Source of the DNA: Oceanobacillus timonensis
GTDB taxonomy: Bacteria; Bacillota; Bacilli; Bacillales; Amphibacillaceae
Length of the DNA: 64,000 nt
NCBI RefSeq assembly: GCF_900166635.1
Contig: NZ_LT800497.1
Coordinates: 720,303-784,302 of the forward strand
Direction of reading: 5' to 3'
Shown here: positions 25,982-34,786 of the stretch, one piece after another
Layout of the letters: the number at the start of each line of letters is the position of its first letter
Numbering within the stretch: the stretch's first letter is position 1
Translations under genes and position numbers: made by a program
Notes under the pieces: model-generated
What the model saw: the letters and a program-made list of their open reading frames with translations, nothing else
What the model was told of the DNA's origin: nothing
Database searches by the model: none

Positions 25982-27460
25982 CTACTTATTTAATGTCTTT
26001 ATAAATCTCTCAAATGCAGGGCGGTCTTTGTACACACTTGCATCTTCTAGTACTTTTATAAATTTCTTTCCAAGTTCTTTTTGTAAAATTGTTTCAGCTG
26101 TTTCGTTATCAGTTAAGGTGCCATAGTTTTCCTTTAGTTGATTTGCCCAGTCTTGATGATAATCCGTGACATGACTTGACTTATCCAGGAGATAATTCTT
26201 AATCTCTGAAAGTTCTCCCTTAAGTCTTGGGGGAAGTACTGCGAGTCCCATTACTTCTATTAGTCCAATGTTTTCTTTTTTTATATGATGAACGTCCTCA
26301 TGTGGATGAAAAATTCCTAATGGATGCTCCGGAGAGGTACGATTATTTCGTAATACTAAATCTAGTTCAATATGATCCTTTCGATTTCTTGCAATCGGAG
26401 TAATCGTGTTATGAGACTTTCCGTTTGTATATGCTAATATGTCTGCTTGCTCGTCGGAATACTCTCTCCAAGTTCGTAAAATATAGTCCGCGGCATCAAC
26501 TAGTTTATTTATTTTATATCCATGTAAACGAATAGCCGACATCGGCCATTTTAGAACAGCTGCGTCCACTTCAGGATGGTTATTTAGCGTAAAAGGAAAG
26601 GCTTTTTCAGCCTCAGCCATTGCAAATTGGTAATTTCCCGCTTGATAATGATCATGGCTTAAAATAGAACCTCCAACAATCGGCAAATCTGCATTTGACC
26701 CGATAAAATAATGGGGGAATTTTTCCGTAAATGTTAAAAGCCTTTCAAAAGTAAGTTTATCAATCTTCATATCACGATGTTCTTCTGAAAGTAGTATACT
26801 GTGTTCGTTGTAATATACATAAGGGGAATATTGAAAATACCAATTTTCTCCTAATAAAGGAATATCAATGATACGAAGATTGGCTCTTGCTGGATGCCCT
26901 AACCTTCCATTATATCCCTCATTTTCGACACAAAGAAGACAGTTCGGGTAATGGATTGTTTTCTTCATTTCCTTTTCTCGTTCAATTTGCTTCGGATCCT
27001 TTTCAGGCTTAGAAAGATTTATTGTAATCTCTAATTTTCCATAGGGTGTGTCGGTTTGATAAGAACTATTTTTCCGAATTCGATTCATCTGAATATAATT
27101 ATTGTTTTTGCTAAGGGAATAAAAATAGTCAGTCGCTGACTTTGGTGACACTTCATACTTGTTATTGAAAATTTCATTGACAACCGATGGACGGGCAGTA
27201 AAGCAGTTCATGATATTCGCAGAAAGAATTTCCTTTTCATCAAGTACATCTTCAATAATGTGGTGGTCCACAGCATAGTTTACTAATTTATCAAGAAGAT
27301 CTGGAATCATGTCATCTGCTGGATACTCTACATTTTCAGTGAATGATTCTAAACCTAATAGATGCATAACCTGATTACGTACATAGATCTTATCTTCGGG
27401 CTCTATTAATTGTGTTTCTAACCCTTTTTGAATAAGTCCTGCAATCCATTCATATACCAT
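25982..27460 (-). CDS. galT: UTP/UDP-glucose-hexose-1-phosphate uridylyltransferase, Firmicute-type GalT
   Basis: A 492-residue protein matching the long, Firmicute-type GalT (class 2), distinct from the shorter E. coli enzyme. Seen: IMNCFTARPSVVNEIF, NYIQMNRIRKN, VENEGYNGRLGHPARANLR, PIVGGSILSHDHYQAGNY (SHDHYQ region of the transferase site) and HNTITPIARN. It transfers UMP from UDP-glucose to galactose-1-phosphate. It lies 2 bp after galE and 8 bp before galM in the same operon. Confidence 0.92.
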   Translation of the reverse strand: MVYEWIAGLIQKGLETQLIEPEDKIYVRNQVMHLLGLESFTENVEYPADDMIPDLLDKLVNYAVDHHIIEDVLDEKEILSANIMNCFTARPSVVNEIFNNKYEVSPKSATDYFYSLSKNNNYIQMNRIRKNSSYQTDTPYGKLEITINLSKPEKDPKQIEREKEMKKTIHYPNCLLCVENEGYNGRLGHPARANLRIIDIPLLGENWYFQYSPYVYYNEHSILLSEEHRDMKIDKLTFERLLTFTEKFPHYFIGSNADLPIVGGSILSHDHYQAGNYQFAMAEAEKAFPFTLNNHPEVDAAVLKWPMSAIRLHGYKINKLVDAADYILRTWREYSDEQADILAYTNGKSHNTITPIARNRKDHIELDLVLRNNRTSPEHPLGIFHPHEDVHHIKKENIGLIEVMGLAVLPPRLKGELSEIKNYLLDKSSHVTDYHQDWANQLKENYGTLTDNETAETILQKELGKKFIKVLEDASVYKDRPAFERFIKTLNK

Positions 27461-27462
27461 GT

Positions 27463-28461
27463 TTACACTCCTTTTTGTTTATAGCCTTGCGGATACAGAG
27501 AGTGCCAATTCCATGCATCCTCAATTATTTTTTTGATGGATGTTTTCGTTGGATTCCATCCCAGAATTTGTTTTGCTTTTTCCGAACTGGCTATTAATGC
27601 ACCAGGGTCCCCGCTACGGCGAGCACCAATCCGTGTTGGGATTTCCTTACCAGTAACGGCCCTTACTGTATCAATCACTTCCTTTACTGAAAAACCTTGG
27701 TTACTCCCAAGATTAAAAATATCACTCTTGCCACCTTCCTTTAAATAGGTTAATGCAAGGATATGAGCTTGAATGAGATCCTCTACATGAACATAGTCGC
27801 GTATACAGGTACCATCTGGGGTATCATAATCATCACCAAATATTGTAATGGTCTCACGCTGTCCTAAAGCAGATTGCAAAATAATTGGAATTAGATGTGT
27901 CTCCGGCTGGTGGTCCTCACCAATTTCTGTTGTTTCTCTTGCACCTGCAACATTAAAATATCGTAAGGAGACAAATTTGATTCCATGAGCTTGTTCTGTC
28001 CACTTCATTAATTTTTCCATCGTCAGTTTTGTTTCTCCGTATGTGTTCGTAGGGTTTGTCGACATATTCTCTTTAATTGGAACAGCTTCGGCTTCGCCAT
28101 AGATTGCTGCGGTAGAAGAAAATATAATAAATTTGACATCGTTTTCCACCATTACTTGAAGCAATACTTGCGTTCCATAAACATTATTATCAAAGTATTT
28201 CAATGGCTTTTCCATGGATTCGCCAACTAATGAATTTGCTGCAAAATGGATGACACTATCAATCGATTCCTTCTCAAACACTGAACGGAGAAAATTGATA
28301 TTACGAATGTCTCCTTGGTAAAAGGTTGCTTCTGGATGAATTGCTCTTTTATGGCCAGTTTCTAGATTATCGACAACAACAACTTGTTCCTTTTGATCCA
28401 CTAATTGATAGACGGCATGAGATCCGATATAGCCGGCACCACCTAGAACTAAAATACTCAT
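27463..28461 (-). CDS. galE: UDP-glucose 4-epimerase
   Basis: A 332-residue extended SDR. Seen: [11 protein letters not shown] at the N-terminus (NAD loop), VVVDNL, the catalytic SSTAAIYG and [10 protein letters not shown] (Tyr-x3-Lys), [10 protein letters not shown] and the [12 protein letters not shown] segment, diagnostic of GalE. It overlaps galK by 4 bp and precedes galT. It regenerates UDP-glucose from UDP-galactose for the Leloir pathway and also supplies UDP-galactose for glycan synthesis. Confidence 0.93.
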   Translation of the reverse strand: MSILVLGGAGYIGSHAVYQLVDQKEQVVVVDNLETGHKRAIHPEATFYQGDIRNINFLRSVFEKESIDSVIHFAANSLVGESMEKPLKYFDNNVYGTQVLLQVMVENDVKFIIFSSTAAIYGEAEAVPIKENMSTNPTNTYGETKLTMEKLMKWTEQAHGIKFVSLRYFNVAGARETTEIGEDHQPETHLIPIILQSALGQRETITIFGDDYDTPDGTCIRDYVHVEDLIQAHILALTYLKEGGKSDIFNLGSNQGFSVKEVIDTVRAVTGKEIPTRIGARRSGDPGALIASSEKAKQILGWNPTKTSIKKIIEDAWNWHSLYPQGYKQKGV

Positions 28462-29642
28462 TGTACCACTTCCTCCAAAATTTCTTTTGCACCATCTCCG
28501 ATTGATGCTGTATAGAAAGTTGCATCAAAGCCAATCACTTGACGGTAAGTGTTGTTTACATTTTTTTTGAAAGTTTCCACCTTATCTTTTTCCACTATTG
28601 CAATTGCACATCCGCCAAATCCAGCGCCGGTCATTCGCGCACCTAGTACACCTTCTTGTTTCCAGGCGGCGTGTACAATGGTATCAAGTTCGAGGCCTGT
28701 TACTTCATAATCATTCATAAGAGAAATATGGGATTCATTCATTAGTTTTCCAAAACCTTGAAGATTGGGTTTTTTCAGTTTTTCAAGCGCTTCTAATGTT
28801 CGGGCGTTTTCATATACGATATGTTTAGCACGCTTTCGATTTGTTTTATCTTTGATTAGATATTTATGTTTCTCAAAGTCTACTTTAGTCAATTCTCCTA
28901 AACTTTCAATGGTACATTCAGTTTGTAAATCCTTCAGAGCACGTTCACATTGTGCGCGGCGTTCATTATATTTAGAACCTGCAAGTGTACGTTGTTTGTT
29001 TGAATTAATAATTATAATATCGTGATTTTCCAGCTCAAGTGGTGCGTATTCATATTTTAATGTACGGCAGTTTAATAGAATAGCATGATTTATTTTTCCT
29101 TTTCCAATGGCGAACTGATCCATGATTCCGCTGTTCACACCAATGTAATCATTTTCCACTTTTTGACCGCATTGGATTATTTTTATACGGTCCATGGTTA
29201 GACCGTATAACTTTTCTAAAAGTACACCTGTTACGATTTCGATTGAAGCGGAGGAAGACAGTCCAGCACTATTTGGAATGTTTCCATAGAATAAAATATC
29301 TGCCCCATATCTAATATCAAATCCTGCTTTTTGCAAGTAAAGAAACATTCCTTTTGAATAGTTGGCCCAATTATGTTCATCATTATAAGATAAATTTGAC
29401 AAATCGCATTCTATTATTCCTTTATCTGAGAAATTAATAGAATAAAAACGCAACTTTTGGTCCTTTCGTAGGGCTCCCAAGGCATAAGTGCCAAATGAAA
29501 TGGAGGCTGGGAAAACATGACCTCCATTATAATCAGTATGTTCACCAATTAGGTTGATTCTACCTGGCGCGAAAAATGAACGGGGCACTAGAGATGTTTT
29601 GAATGTTGCCTGAAATTCTTTTATTAGTTTTTGAATGTTCAT
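28458..29642 (-). CDS. galK: Galactokinase
   Basis: A 394-residue GHMP kinase. Seen: the galactokinase signature [21 protein letters not shown] near 26-46, the ATP-binding [11 protein letters not shown] (GHMP motif 2), NSGIMDQFA with catalytic Asp, and [13 protein letters not shown] (motif 3) near the C-terminus. It makes galactose-1-phosphate. First gene of the leftward operon galK-galE-galT-galM; the 17-bp ROK operator copy at 29725-29741 lies 83 bp upstream of its start. Confidence 0.93.
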   Translation of the reverse strand: MNIQKLIKEFQATFKTSLVPRSFFAPGRINLIGEHTDYNGGHVFPASISFGTYALGALRKDQKLRFYSINFSDKGIIECDLSNLSYNDEHNWANYSKGMFLYLQKAGFDIRYGADILFYGNIPNSAGLSSSASIEIVTGVLLEKLYGLTMDRIKIIQCGQKVENDYIGVNSGIMDQFAIGKGKINHAILLNCRTLKYEYAPLELENHDIIIINSNKQRTLAGSKYNERRAQCERALKDLQTECTIESLGELTKVDFEKHKYLIKDKTNRKRAKHIVYENARTLEALEKLKKPNLQGFGKLMNESHISLMNDYEVTGLELDTIVHAAWKQEGVLGARMTGAGFGGCAIAIVEKDKVETFKKNVNNTYRQVIGFDATFYTASIGDGAKEILEEVVQ

Positions 29643-29724
29643 GATAACCTCCTATTATGTTAGAGCTAATTGAAATTTAATAAATGAGATAAAGCTTAAA
29701 ACATTCTGTTTCATAATACAATAG

Positions 29725-29741
29725 TTAATTAATTTAATTAA
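29725..29741 (-). promoter_or_regulatory. ROK operator copy before galK
   Basis: TTAATTAATTTAATTAA, a perfect palindrome with 8-bp arms and one central base, identical to the complement of the 23041 copy. On the minus strand a loose promoter (TTGTGT, 17 bp, TAACAT) lies just upstream of it, so a bound repressor would block galKETM initiation. Confidence 0.7.
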
Positions 29742-29851
29742 GATAATGTTACTACAGTTATTTTATAAACACAAGAAGTAATTTAGGAGAAAAAAACACT
29801 TTATGTTCTTTCTCAAAGTGCAAAATATTAGTTATTAGTATAAAAATTATG

Positions 29852-29880
29852 TTGACAATTCTAAAAAGTGAGTTTATTAT
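29852..29880 (+). promoter_or_regulatory. SigA-type promoter of the importer/sulfatase operon
   Basis: TTGACA (29852-29857), 17-bp spacer, TATTAT (29875-29880): nearly full consensus. The ROK operator begins 9 bp further on, over the expected start site, and a cre site follows at 29953. Confidence 0.8.
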
Positions 29881-29888
29881 TTATATAG

Positions 29889-29905
29889 TTAATTAATTTA
29901 ATTAA
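29889..29905 (+). promoter_or_regulatory. ROK operator copy at the importer promoter
   Basis: TTAATTAATTTAATTAA, identical to the copy at 29725 and complementary to the one at 23041. It overlaps the predicted transcription start of the promoter at 29852, an effective place for repression. Confidence 0.75.
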
Positions 29906-29952
29906 TCTGTTATAAGACTTGGTTTGTTGCAGTTAGACTTTTTATTTATTTT

Positions 29953-29968
29953 TTGAAAGCGGATTCAT
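29953..29968 (+). promoter_or_regulatory. CcpA cre site, full match
   Basis: TTGAAAGCGGATTCAT fits the cre pattern WTGnAAnCGnWWnCAW at every constrained position. It sits about 65 bp downstream of the predicted start site, where CcpA commonly represses by blocking elongation. Suggests the importer operon is silent when preferred sugars are present. Confidence 0.7.
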
Positions 29969-30074
29969 TTTTGGCGTTCTAACTGTACGTGCATTTACGG
30001 TCATATTGAAAGGAGTGAAAAAGGATAGTATTCATTGGTTTGTATCTATTTGAGTAATTAAGGGAGGTTCAGCA

Positions 30075-31376
30075 ATGAAGAATAGGCTAGTGTTACTAAT
30101 TGGAATCATTTTAACGGCTATCACGCTTGTAGCATGTTCTGGCGGATCAGATGATGCTGATGCCGATCAAGATGTTGAGGTGCCAGAGGGGGCAACAGAG
30201 GTTGTTATGTGGAATCTATTTGGAGGTGGTGATGCTGACTTTATGCAGGAAATTGTTGATGAATATAACGAAAGTCAAGATGAGATTTTTATAAATAATG
30301 TTCAACAAGAATTTGAAGAATATTATACAAAATTGATTACGAGTGTTTCCGCGGGTCAAGGACCGGATTTAGCTATTTCCCACACGAATGTACTTCCGGA
30401 ATTGGTTAGTCAGGGACTGATTCAGGAGCTAGACACACAAGGTTCGGAAGTAGGGGTAAATTGGGATGAATTTAATCAGAATATTTTGGAATCGACTGTT
30501 TTTGATGAGCAGCATTACGCAGTACCGATCGATACACATCCGCATATATTTTTCGTGAATAATGAACTTGTTGGTGATGCAGGACTTATGAATGAGGATG
30601 GGAGTGTGAAAATGGAACAGACGCCAGAAGGGTTTGTTGAATTTCTAACAACACTTAAACAAGAATTGCCAGAAGATAAATTTCCGATGGCGTTTTCTAC
30701 AGCTGGTGTCGATTCCTATAGGTTATGGTTTTCCTTCTATAGTCAACTAGGAGGAGAAAATATTGTAACGGATAATTTAGAAAATCCAGAATATGTACTT
30801 GATGTTGATAAAGCGATTGAAGCTGCAAATTATATGCATGATTTATGGCACGAGCATGAAGTTATTCCAACGAATTTAGCGGAATTCTATGCTGATTTCC
30901 AATCTGGCAATGCAGCTACTATTTCTACTGGGGTATGGGCAACTGGTACTTGGGAAGCTACGGAAGATCTAGAGTTTACAGCACTACCAGCACCAAATAT
31001 ATTTGGCAAAGATGCTGCATTTGGTAATTCGCATACCTTTGTGATTCCTACTAGTCAAGATGCAGATCCCGAAGTTCAAAAAGGTGCCATTGAATTTATG
31101 GATTATGCAACTGATAAAGGTGTTGTTTGGGCAGAAGCAGGACATATTCCGGCAAAATCAACCGTTGTTGAATCAAAAGAATATGCAGAACTTCCATATC
31201 GCAGTGATTATGTTGAAGTAGCGGACTATGTTAATTTTCCAGATCAAACTATTCATGCACGTGGTATCCAGGATATAATGGTTCGCAACCTTGATTTGAT
31301 TTGGACAGACGAAGCAACTCCTGAAGAAGCGTTTGAATTGATTGAAAATGAAGTGAAATCGTTAATAGGAGAGTAA
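30075..31376 (+). CDS. ABC transporter sugar-binding lipoprotein (family 1)
   Basis: A 433-residue secreted lipoprotein. Residues 1-20 form a signal peptide with the lipobox LVAC and lipidated Cys21, followed by an acidic Asp-rich linker (about 25-36). The mature part has the family-1 binding-protein segments VVMWNLFGGG, YYTKLITSVSAGQGPDLAISH, and GNAATISTGVWATGTWEA. First gene of the ROK/CcpA-controlled operon with two permeases; no ATPase gene is nearby, so a shared MsmX-type ATPase is expected. The sulfatase and GH2 genes downstream suggest a sulfated galacto-oligosaccharide as ligand (inference). Confidence 0.9.
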   Translation: MKNRLVLLIGIILTAITLVACSGGSDDADADQDVEVPEGATEVVMWNLFGGGDADFMQEIVDEYNESQDEIFINNVQQEFEEYYTKLITSVSAGQGPDLAISHTNVLPELVSQGLIQELDTQGSEVGVNWDEFNQNILESTVFDEQHYAVPIDTHPHIFFVNNELVGDAGLMNEDGSVKMEQTPEGFVEFLTTLKQELPEDKFPMAFSTAGVDSYRLWFSFYSQLGGENIVTDNLENPEYVLDVDKAIEAANYMHDLWHEHEVIPTNLAEFYADFQSGNAATISTGVWATGTWEATEDLEFTALPAPNIFGKDAAFGNSHTFVIPTSQDADPEVQKGAIEFMDYATDKGVVWAEAGHIPAKSTVVESKEYAELPYRSDYVEVADYVNFPDQTIHARGIQDIMVRNLDLIWTDEATPEEAFELIENEVKSLIGE

Positions 31377-31734
31377 TCTGAACTTTAGGGTGAGGACATA
31401 AGGAAAAAAATATATAAATAAGTGAACAATGGACATACTCTGCGTAGGAAAAATATGTAGACTACTAGAAAATGCATATGCGTTTACTAAGTGTGTTATA
31501 TTTCTGCCGATGCCTACCTTGTTGGCATTGGCGAGATTCCTAAAGACGAGATAACAATCTTTTCTGAGAGGGATTTCGTAGCTCCAGGAGCCTTGTAACA
31601 GTAAGAACAAGAGGAGACTCAAAGATATGCGAAGTATATTTCCTAGATGAGTAATTCACACCAATCATGTTCCGAGTTGATAAAATATTCTTATGTCCCA
31701 ACCGTCTTGATTTTTATGGAAAAGGGGTCTATTT
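31377..31734. other. 358-bp gap between binding protein and permease, with hairpin
   Basis: No gene. GCCGATGCC (31506-31514) pairs with GGCATTGGC (31524-31532), and smaller inverted repeats follow (GCTCC/GGAGC near 31580). No U-run. Such structures after binding-protein genes often stabilise that message and lower expression of the permeases; a short ORF starting near 31627 with a good ribosome site ends after 7 codons and is probably debris. Confidence 0.45.
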
Positions 31735-32610
31735 ATGAAAAACAAGTTATGGTTACAGGATATGAAGGCGCTTCCCTTTCTAATACCCTTTTTAATTGTA
31801 TATATGATCTTTACCATCTTTCCTGTTATCAAAGGGCTGGAAATGAGTTTCTATGATTGGTCATTGATTGGAAAATTGGAGTTCATAGGGTTGGAAAACT
31901 TTACAGTTATGTTTAGTGATCCTTATTTTTGGAGAAGTCTTGGAAATACAACATTATTTGTTATTTTAACAACACCAACAATGATGGTGCTAGCACTAGG
32001 ACTGGCATTACTAGCTAATTTGAATACGAAGCTTCAGACTTTTTTCAGAGGAGCTTACTTTCTCCCAAGTATCTTATCTGTTGCGGTTATTTCCTTTTTG
32101 GCCATCTTCATGCTACAGCCATATAACGGATTTGTTAATACCATTCTTCAAGGCATAGGAGTGCAAGCCGAGCCTTTTTGGCTGGCTAATAAATATCTTG
32201 CTTGGATTACGATTGTAGTTGTTACACTATGGTGGACGGTAGGAACGAATATGATTTTATTTCTTGTAGCATTACAGGATATTCCAGAGTCATTGTACGA
32301 GGCTAGTGAAATAGATGGAGCAACTCGATGGCAGCAGTTTTGGTACATTACGCTGCCGCAGCTTAAACCAATTTCCAAAGTTATTTTATTGTTGCAGGTT
32401 CTTGCCTCATTTAAAGTGTTTGCACAAATTATGTTAATCACTGGCGGAGGACCTGGTGATGCCACTAGACCTCTTATCCAATATATCTATGAAAGTGGCT
32501 TTACACAAAATAATTTAGGGTATGCTGCTACAATGTCCTTTGCGCTATTCTTTATCCTATTAATTTTGTCGATAATCCAGTTAAGGTCACAAAGATCGGG
32601 GGAGAATTAA
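31735..32610 (+). CDS. ABC sugar transporter permease (MalF/UgpA-like)
   Basis: A 291-residue permease with about six hydrophobic segments. Seen: LPFLIPFLIVYMIFTIFPV in the first helix and the EAA-loop EASEIDGATRWQQFWYITLP (about 190-209) that contacts the ATPase. Ribosome site AAAGGGG lies 7 nt before the ATG. It pairs with the second permease two bases downstream and the binding protein upstream to form a carbohydrate (CUT1-type) importer. Confidence 0.9.
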   Translation: MKNKLWLQDMKALPFLIPFLIVYMIFTIFPVIKGLEMSFYDWSLIGKLEFIGLENFTVMFSDPYFWRSLGNTTLFVILTTPTMMVLALGLALLANLNTKLQTFFRGAYFLPSILSVAVISFLAIFMLQPYNGFVNTILQGIGVQAEPFWLANKYLAWITIVVVTLWWTVGTNMILFLVALQDIPESLYEASEIDGATRWQQFWYITLPQLKPISKVILLLQVLASFKVFAQIMLITGGGPGDATRPLIQYIYESGFTQNNLGYAATMSFALFFILLILSIIQLRSQRSGEN

Positions 32611-32611
32611 C

Positions 32612-33535
32612 ATGGGACAACCTAATCCAATACCAAATATAGATGTACAAAAAACATTCGAAAAAAAGAATAAAAAACCAAATAATAAAAGAAAACGTTC
32701 AACGCGACTGAACAGAAGTCGTGATCCTTTTCATCCTATTAAAATTACGGTAGCGATTGTTGTTGGACTTCTGTTTGTTCTTCCTATCATATGGATGATC
32801 TTTGTTTCCTTGAAACCAGATGGGTTCAGCACTGCTAATCCACTCGAATGGTTTTTACCACCATTTACATTCTCGAATTACACAAATATGATTGCTAATA
32901 CTTTAATACTCCGATGGATATTTAATAGTTTTATCGTTGCGCTTATTACAACAATTTTAACGTTAATCGTGACATCATTAGCTTCATTTGCAATATCTCA
33001 AATGAAATTCCGTTTCAAAAAGACGATTTTTGTATTTTTTCTACTTGGCTTGATGATACCTGGAGAAGCAACAATTATTCCGTTATATGAAACTGCGAAG
33101 AGTTTAAATCTGATTGATAGCTATGCAGGGCTTATTCTTCCAATGGTTGCTTCACCACTAGGTGTTATTATATTAAAAAGCTTTTTTGATGGTATACCAA
33201 AAGAATTATTCGAAAGCGCAAAAATGGATGGATGTTCAAATTTTAAATTGTTTTATAAAATTGCTTTGCCCCTGGCCAAACCAGCTTTAGCAGCAATAGC
33301 AATCTTTACATTTATTGGATCCTGGAATAACTTTCTGTGGCCATACTTGTCTATATTATCTGAAGAGCTCTATACATTACCGGTAGGTCTTCCTGTATTT
33401 AATTCCAGTTATTCTCAAGCATATGTACTCCCAATGACAGCAAATGCTCTTGCGTCTATACCAGTTATTATCATATTCCTAATATTTCAAAAACAAATTA
33501 TTAAGGGAATCAGCTTTACAGGGATTAAAGGATAA
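32612..33535 (+). CDS. ABC sugar transporter permease (MalG/UgpE-like)
   Basis: A 307-residue permease with about six hydrophobic segments, preceded by a basic, Asn/Lys-rich cytoplasmic tail (about 1-45), longer than usual. Seen: the first-helix VLPIIWMIFVSLKP and the EAA-loop ESAKMDGCSNFKLFYKIALP (about 205-224). Starts 1 nt after the first permease stop with GGGGGAG as ribosome site. Partner of that permease in the CUT1 importer; the ATPase is not encoded in this window. Confidence 0.9.
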   Translation: MGQPNPIPNIDVQKTFEKKNKKPNNKRKRSTRLNRSRDPFHPIKITVAIVVGLLFVLPIIWMIFVSLKPDGFSTANPLEWFLPPFTFSNYTNMIANTLILRWIFNSFIVALITTILTLIVTSLASFAISQMKFRFKKTIFVFFLLGLMIPGEATIIPLYETAKSLNLIDSYAGLILPMVASPLGVIILKSFFDGIPKELFESAKMDGCSNFKLFYKIALPLAKPALAAIAIFTFIGSWNNFLWPYLSILSEELYTLPVGLPVFNSSYSQAYVLPMTANALASIPVIIIFLIFQKQIIKGISFTGIKG

Positions 33536-33693
33536 TATAAAGATATTTAAAATTAATAGTAATCTATGCAAATAATCTATATCAACAAAAAGAGCGGTAT
33601 TGGCAGAATCCATTATTAAAGTAAGGAGAAACTCTCTATGAATAAATATAACTAATTAACATGTAAAACTACTGAATGAAAGGTTGGTGGAGA

Positions 33694-34617
33694 ATGCGAG
33701 CGAAGGAGGAAAAAAAACATTCATGCTGTTCTGTAAACAGATCAGATATTTCTAAAACGAATATCGAAATATCCCTTTCGGATTATCGAAAAAAAAATAT
33801 CAGATTTCAAGACAAAATGGTGTATTTATCTGGTGGTGAATTTTTAATGGGGACGGATAATAAAGAGGGATTTCCATCTGACAAGGAAGGTCCAATAAGA
33901 AACGAAACCGTAGAGCCGTTCTATATCGATAGTCATACCGTTAGTAACAGGGAATTCAAACAATTTGTTGAGGCAACGAACTATAAGACTGTGGCTGAAA
34001 GATTTGGCTGGTCTTTTGTGTTTCATGAATTTTTAACCTTTGAGCAATTAAATAGTGAAAAGCAATTACAAAACGTGCCATGGTGGTATGCGGTTAGAGA
34101 TGCCTTTTGGTATCAGCCTGAAGGGAGTGGGTCGTCGGTTGATCAGCGTATGGACCATCCTGTTGTGCACATATCCTGGTATGATGCTGTTTCCTTTTGC
34201 GAATGGGCAGGAAAGCGGTTGCCAACAGAACGTGAATGGGAATTTGCTGCTCGTGGCGGACTTGAACAAAAAAAATATCCATGGGGAGATGAGCTCACTA
34301 AAGATGGAATACATTACTGCAATATTTGGCAAGGAAAATTTCCACAATATAATTCAAAAGATGATGGTTATTTAGGTACTGCTCCTGCAACGTCTTTTCC
34401 ACCGAATAATTATGGGCTATATAATATGTCAGGAAATGTATGGGAATGGTGTTCAGATTGGTTCAATAAGGATAACCAATCTCAAAAGAGTATGCGAGGT
34501 GGATCATACCTATGTCATAACTCTTATTGTAATCGTTATCGTGTAGCTGCAAGGAGTTCAAATACAATGGACAGCTCATCGGGGAATATTGGCTTTCGTT
34601 GTGTACGTGATGTATGA
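33694..34617 (+). CDS. Formylglycine-generating enzyme (sulfatase-modifying factor, FGE-type)
   Basis: A 307-residue FGE-sulfatase-domain protein. ATG 33694 is preferred to 33676, which has no ribosome site. Seen: GGEFLMGTD (47-55), VVHISWYDAVSFCEWAG (157-173), RLPTEREWEFAARGG, GNVWEWCSDW, and the active-site pair Cys274 and Cys279 in GGSYLCHNSYCNRYR, with the RSSNTMDSSSGNIGFRC tail, very close to aerobic FGE of animals and actinobacteria. FGE oxidises the sulfatase active-site Cys to formylglycine using copper and oxygen. The next gene is a Cys-type sulfatase carrying the CxPSR target. Not an anaerobic radical-SAM (AnSME) type enzyme. Confidence 0.88.
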   Translation: MRAKEEKKHSCCSVNRSDISKTNIEISLSDYRKKNIRFQDKMVYLSGGEFLMGTDNKEGFPSDKEGPIRNETVEPFYIDSHTVSNREFKQFVEATNYKTVAERFGWSFVFHEFLTFEQLNSEKQLQNVPWWYAVRDAFWYQPEGSGSSVDQRMDHPVVHISWYDAVSFCEWAGKRLPTEREWEFAARGGLEQKKYPWGDELTKDGIHYCNIWQGKFPQYNSKDDGYLGTAPATSFPPNNYGLYNMSGNVWEWCSDWFNKDNQSQKSMRGGSYLCHNSYCNRYRVAARSSNTMDSSSGNIGFRCVRDV

Positions 34618-34786
34618 ATCAAACGGACTGATTTCCCAATTGTAACTTTAGCAAATCATAGTGTCTTGCAGGGAATACGATTGGCGGGGAATAGAATTCA
34701 AGCTTAAAGAATGCACATGACCGAGTTAATGAACGAAGGATTATTTCATACTATGTGTAAAAATCATTGAACTTGGAGGGTGAAAA

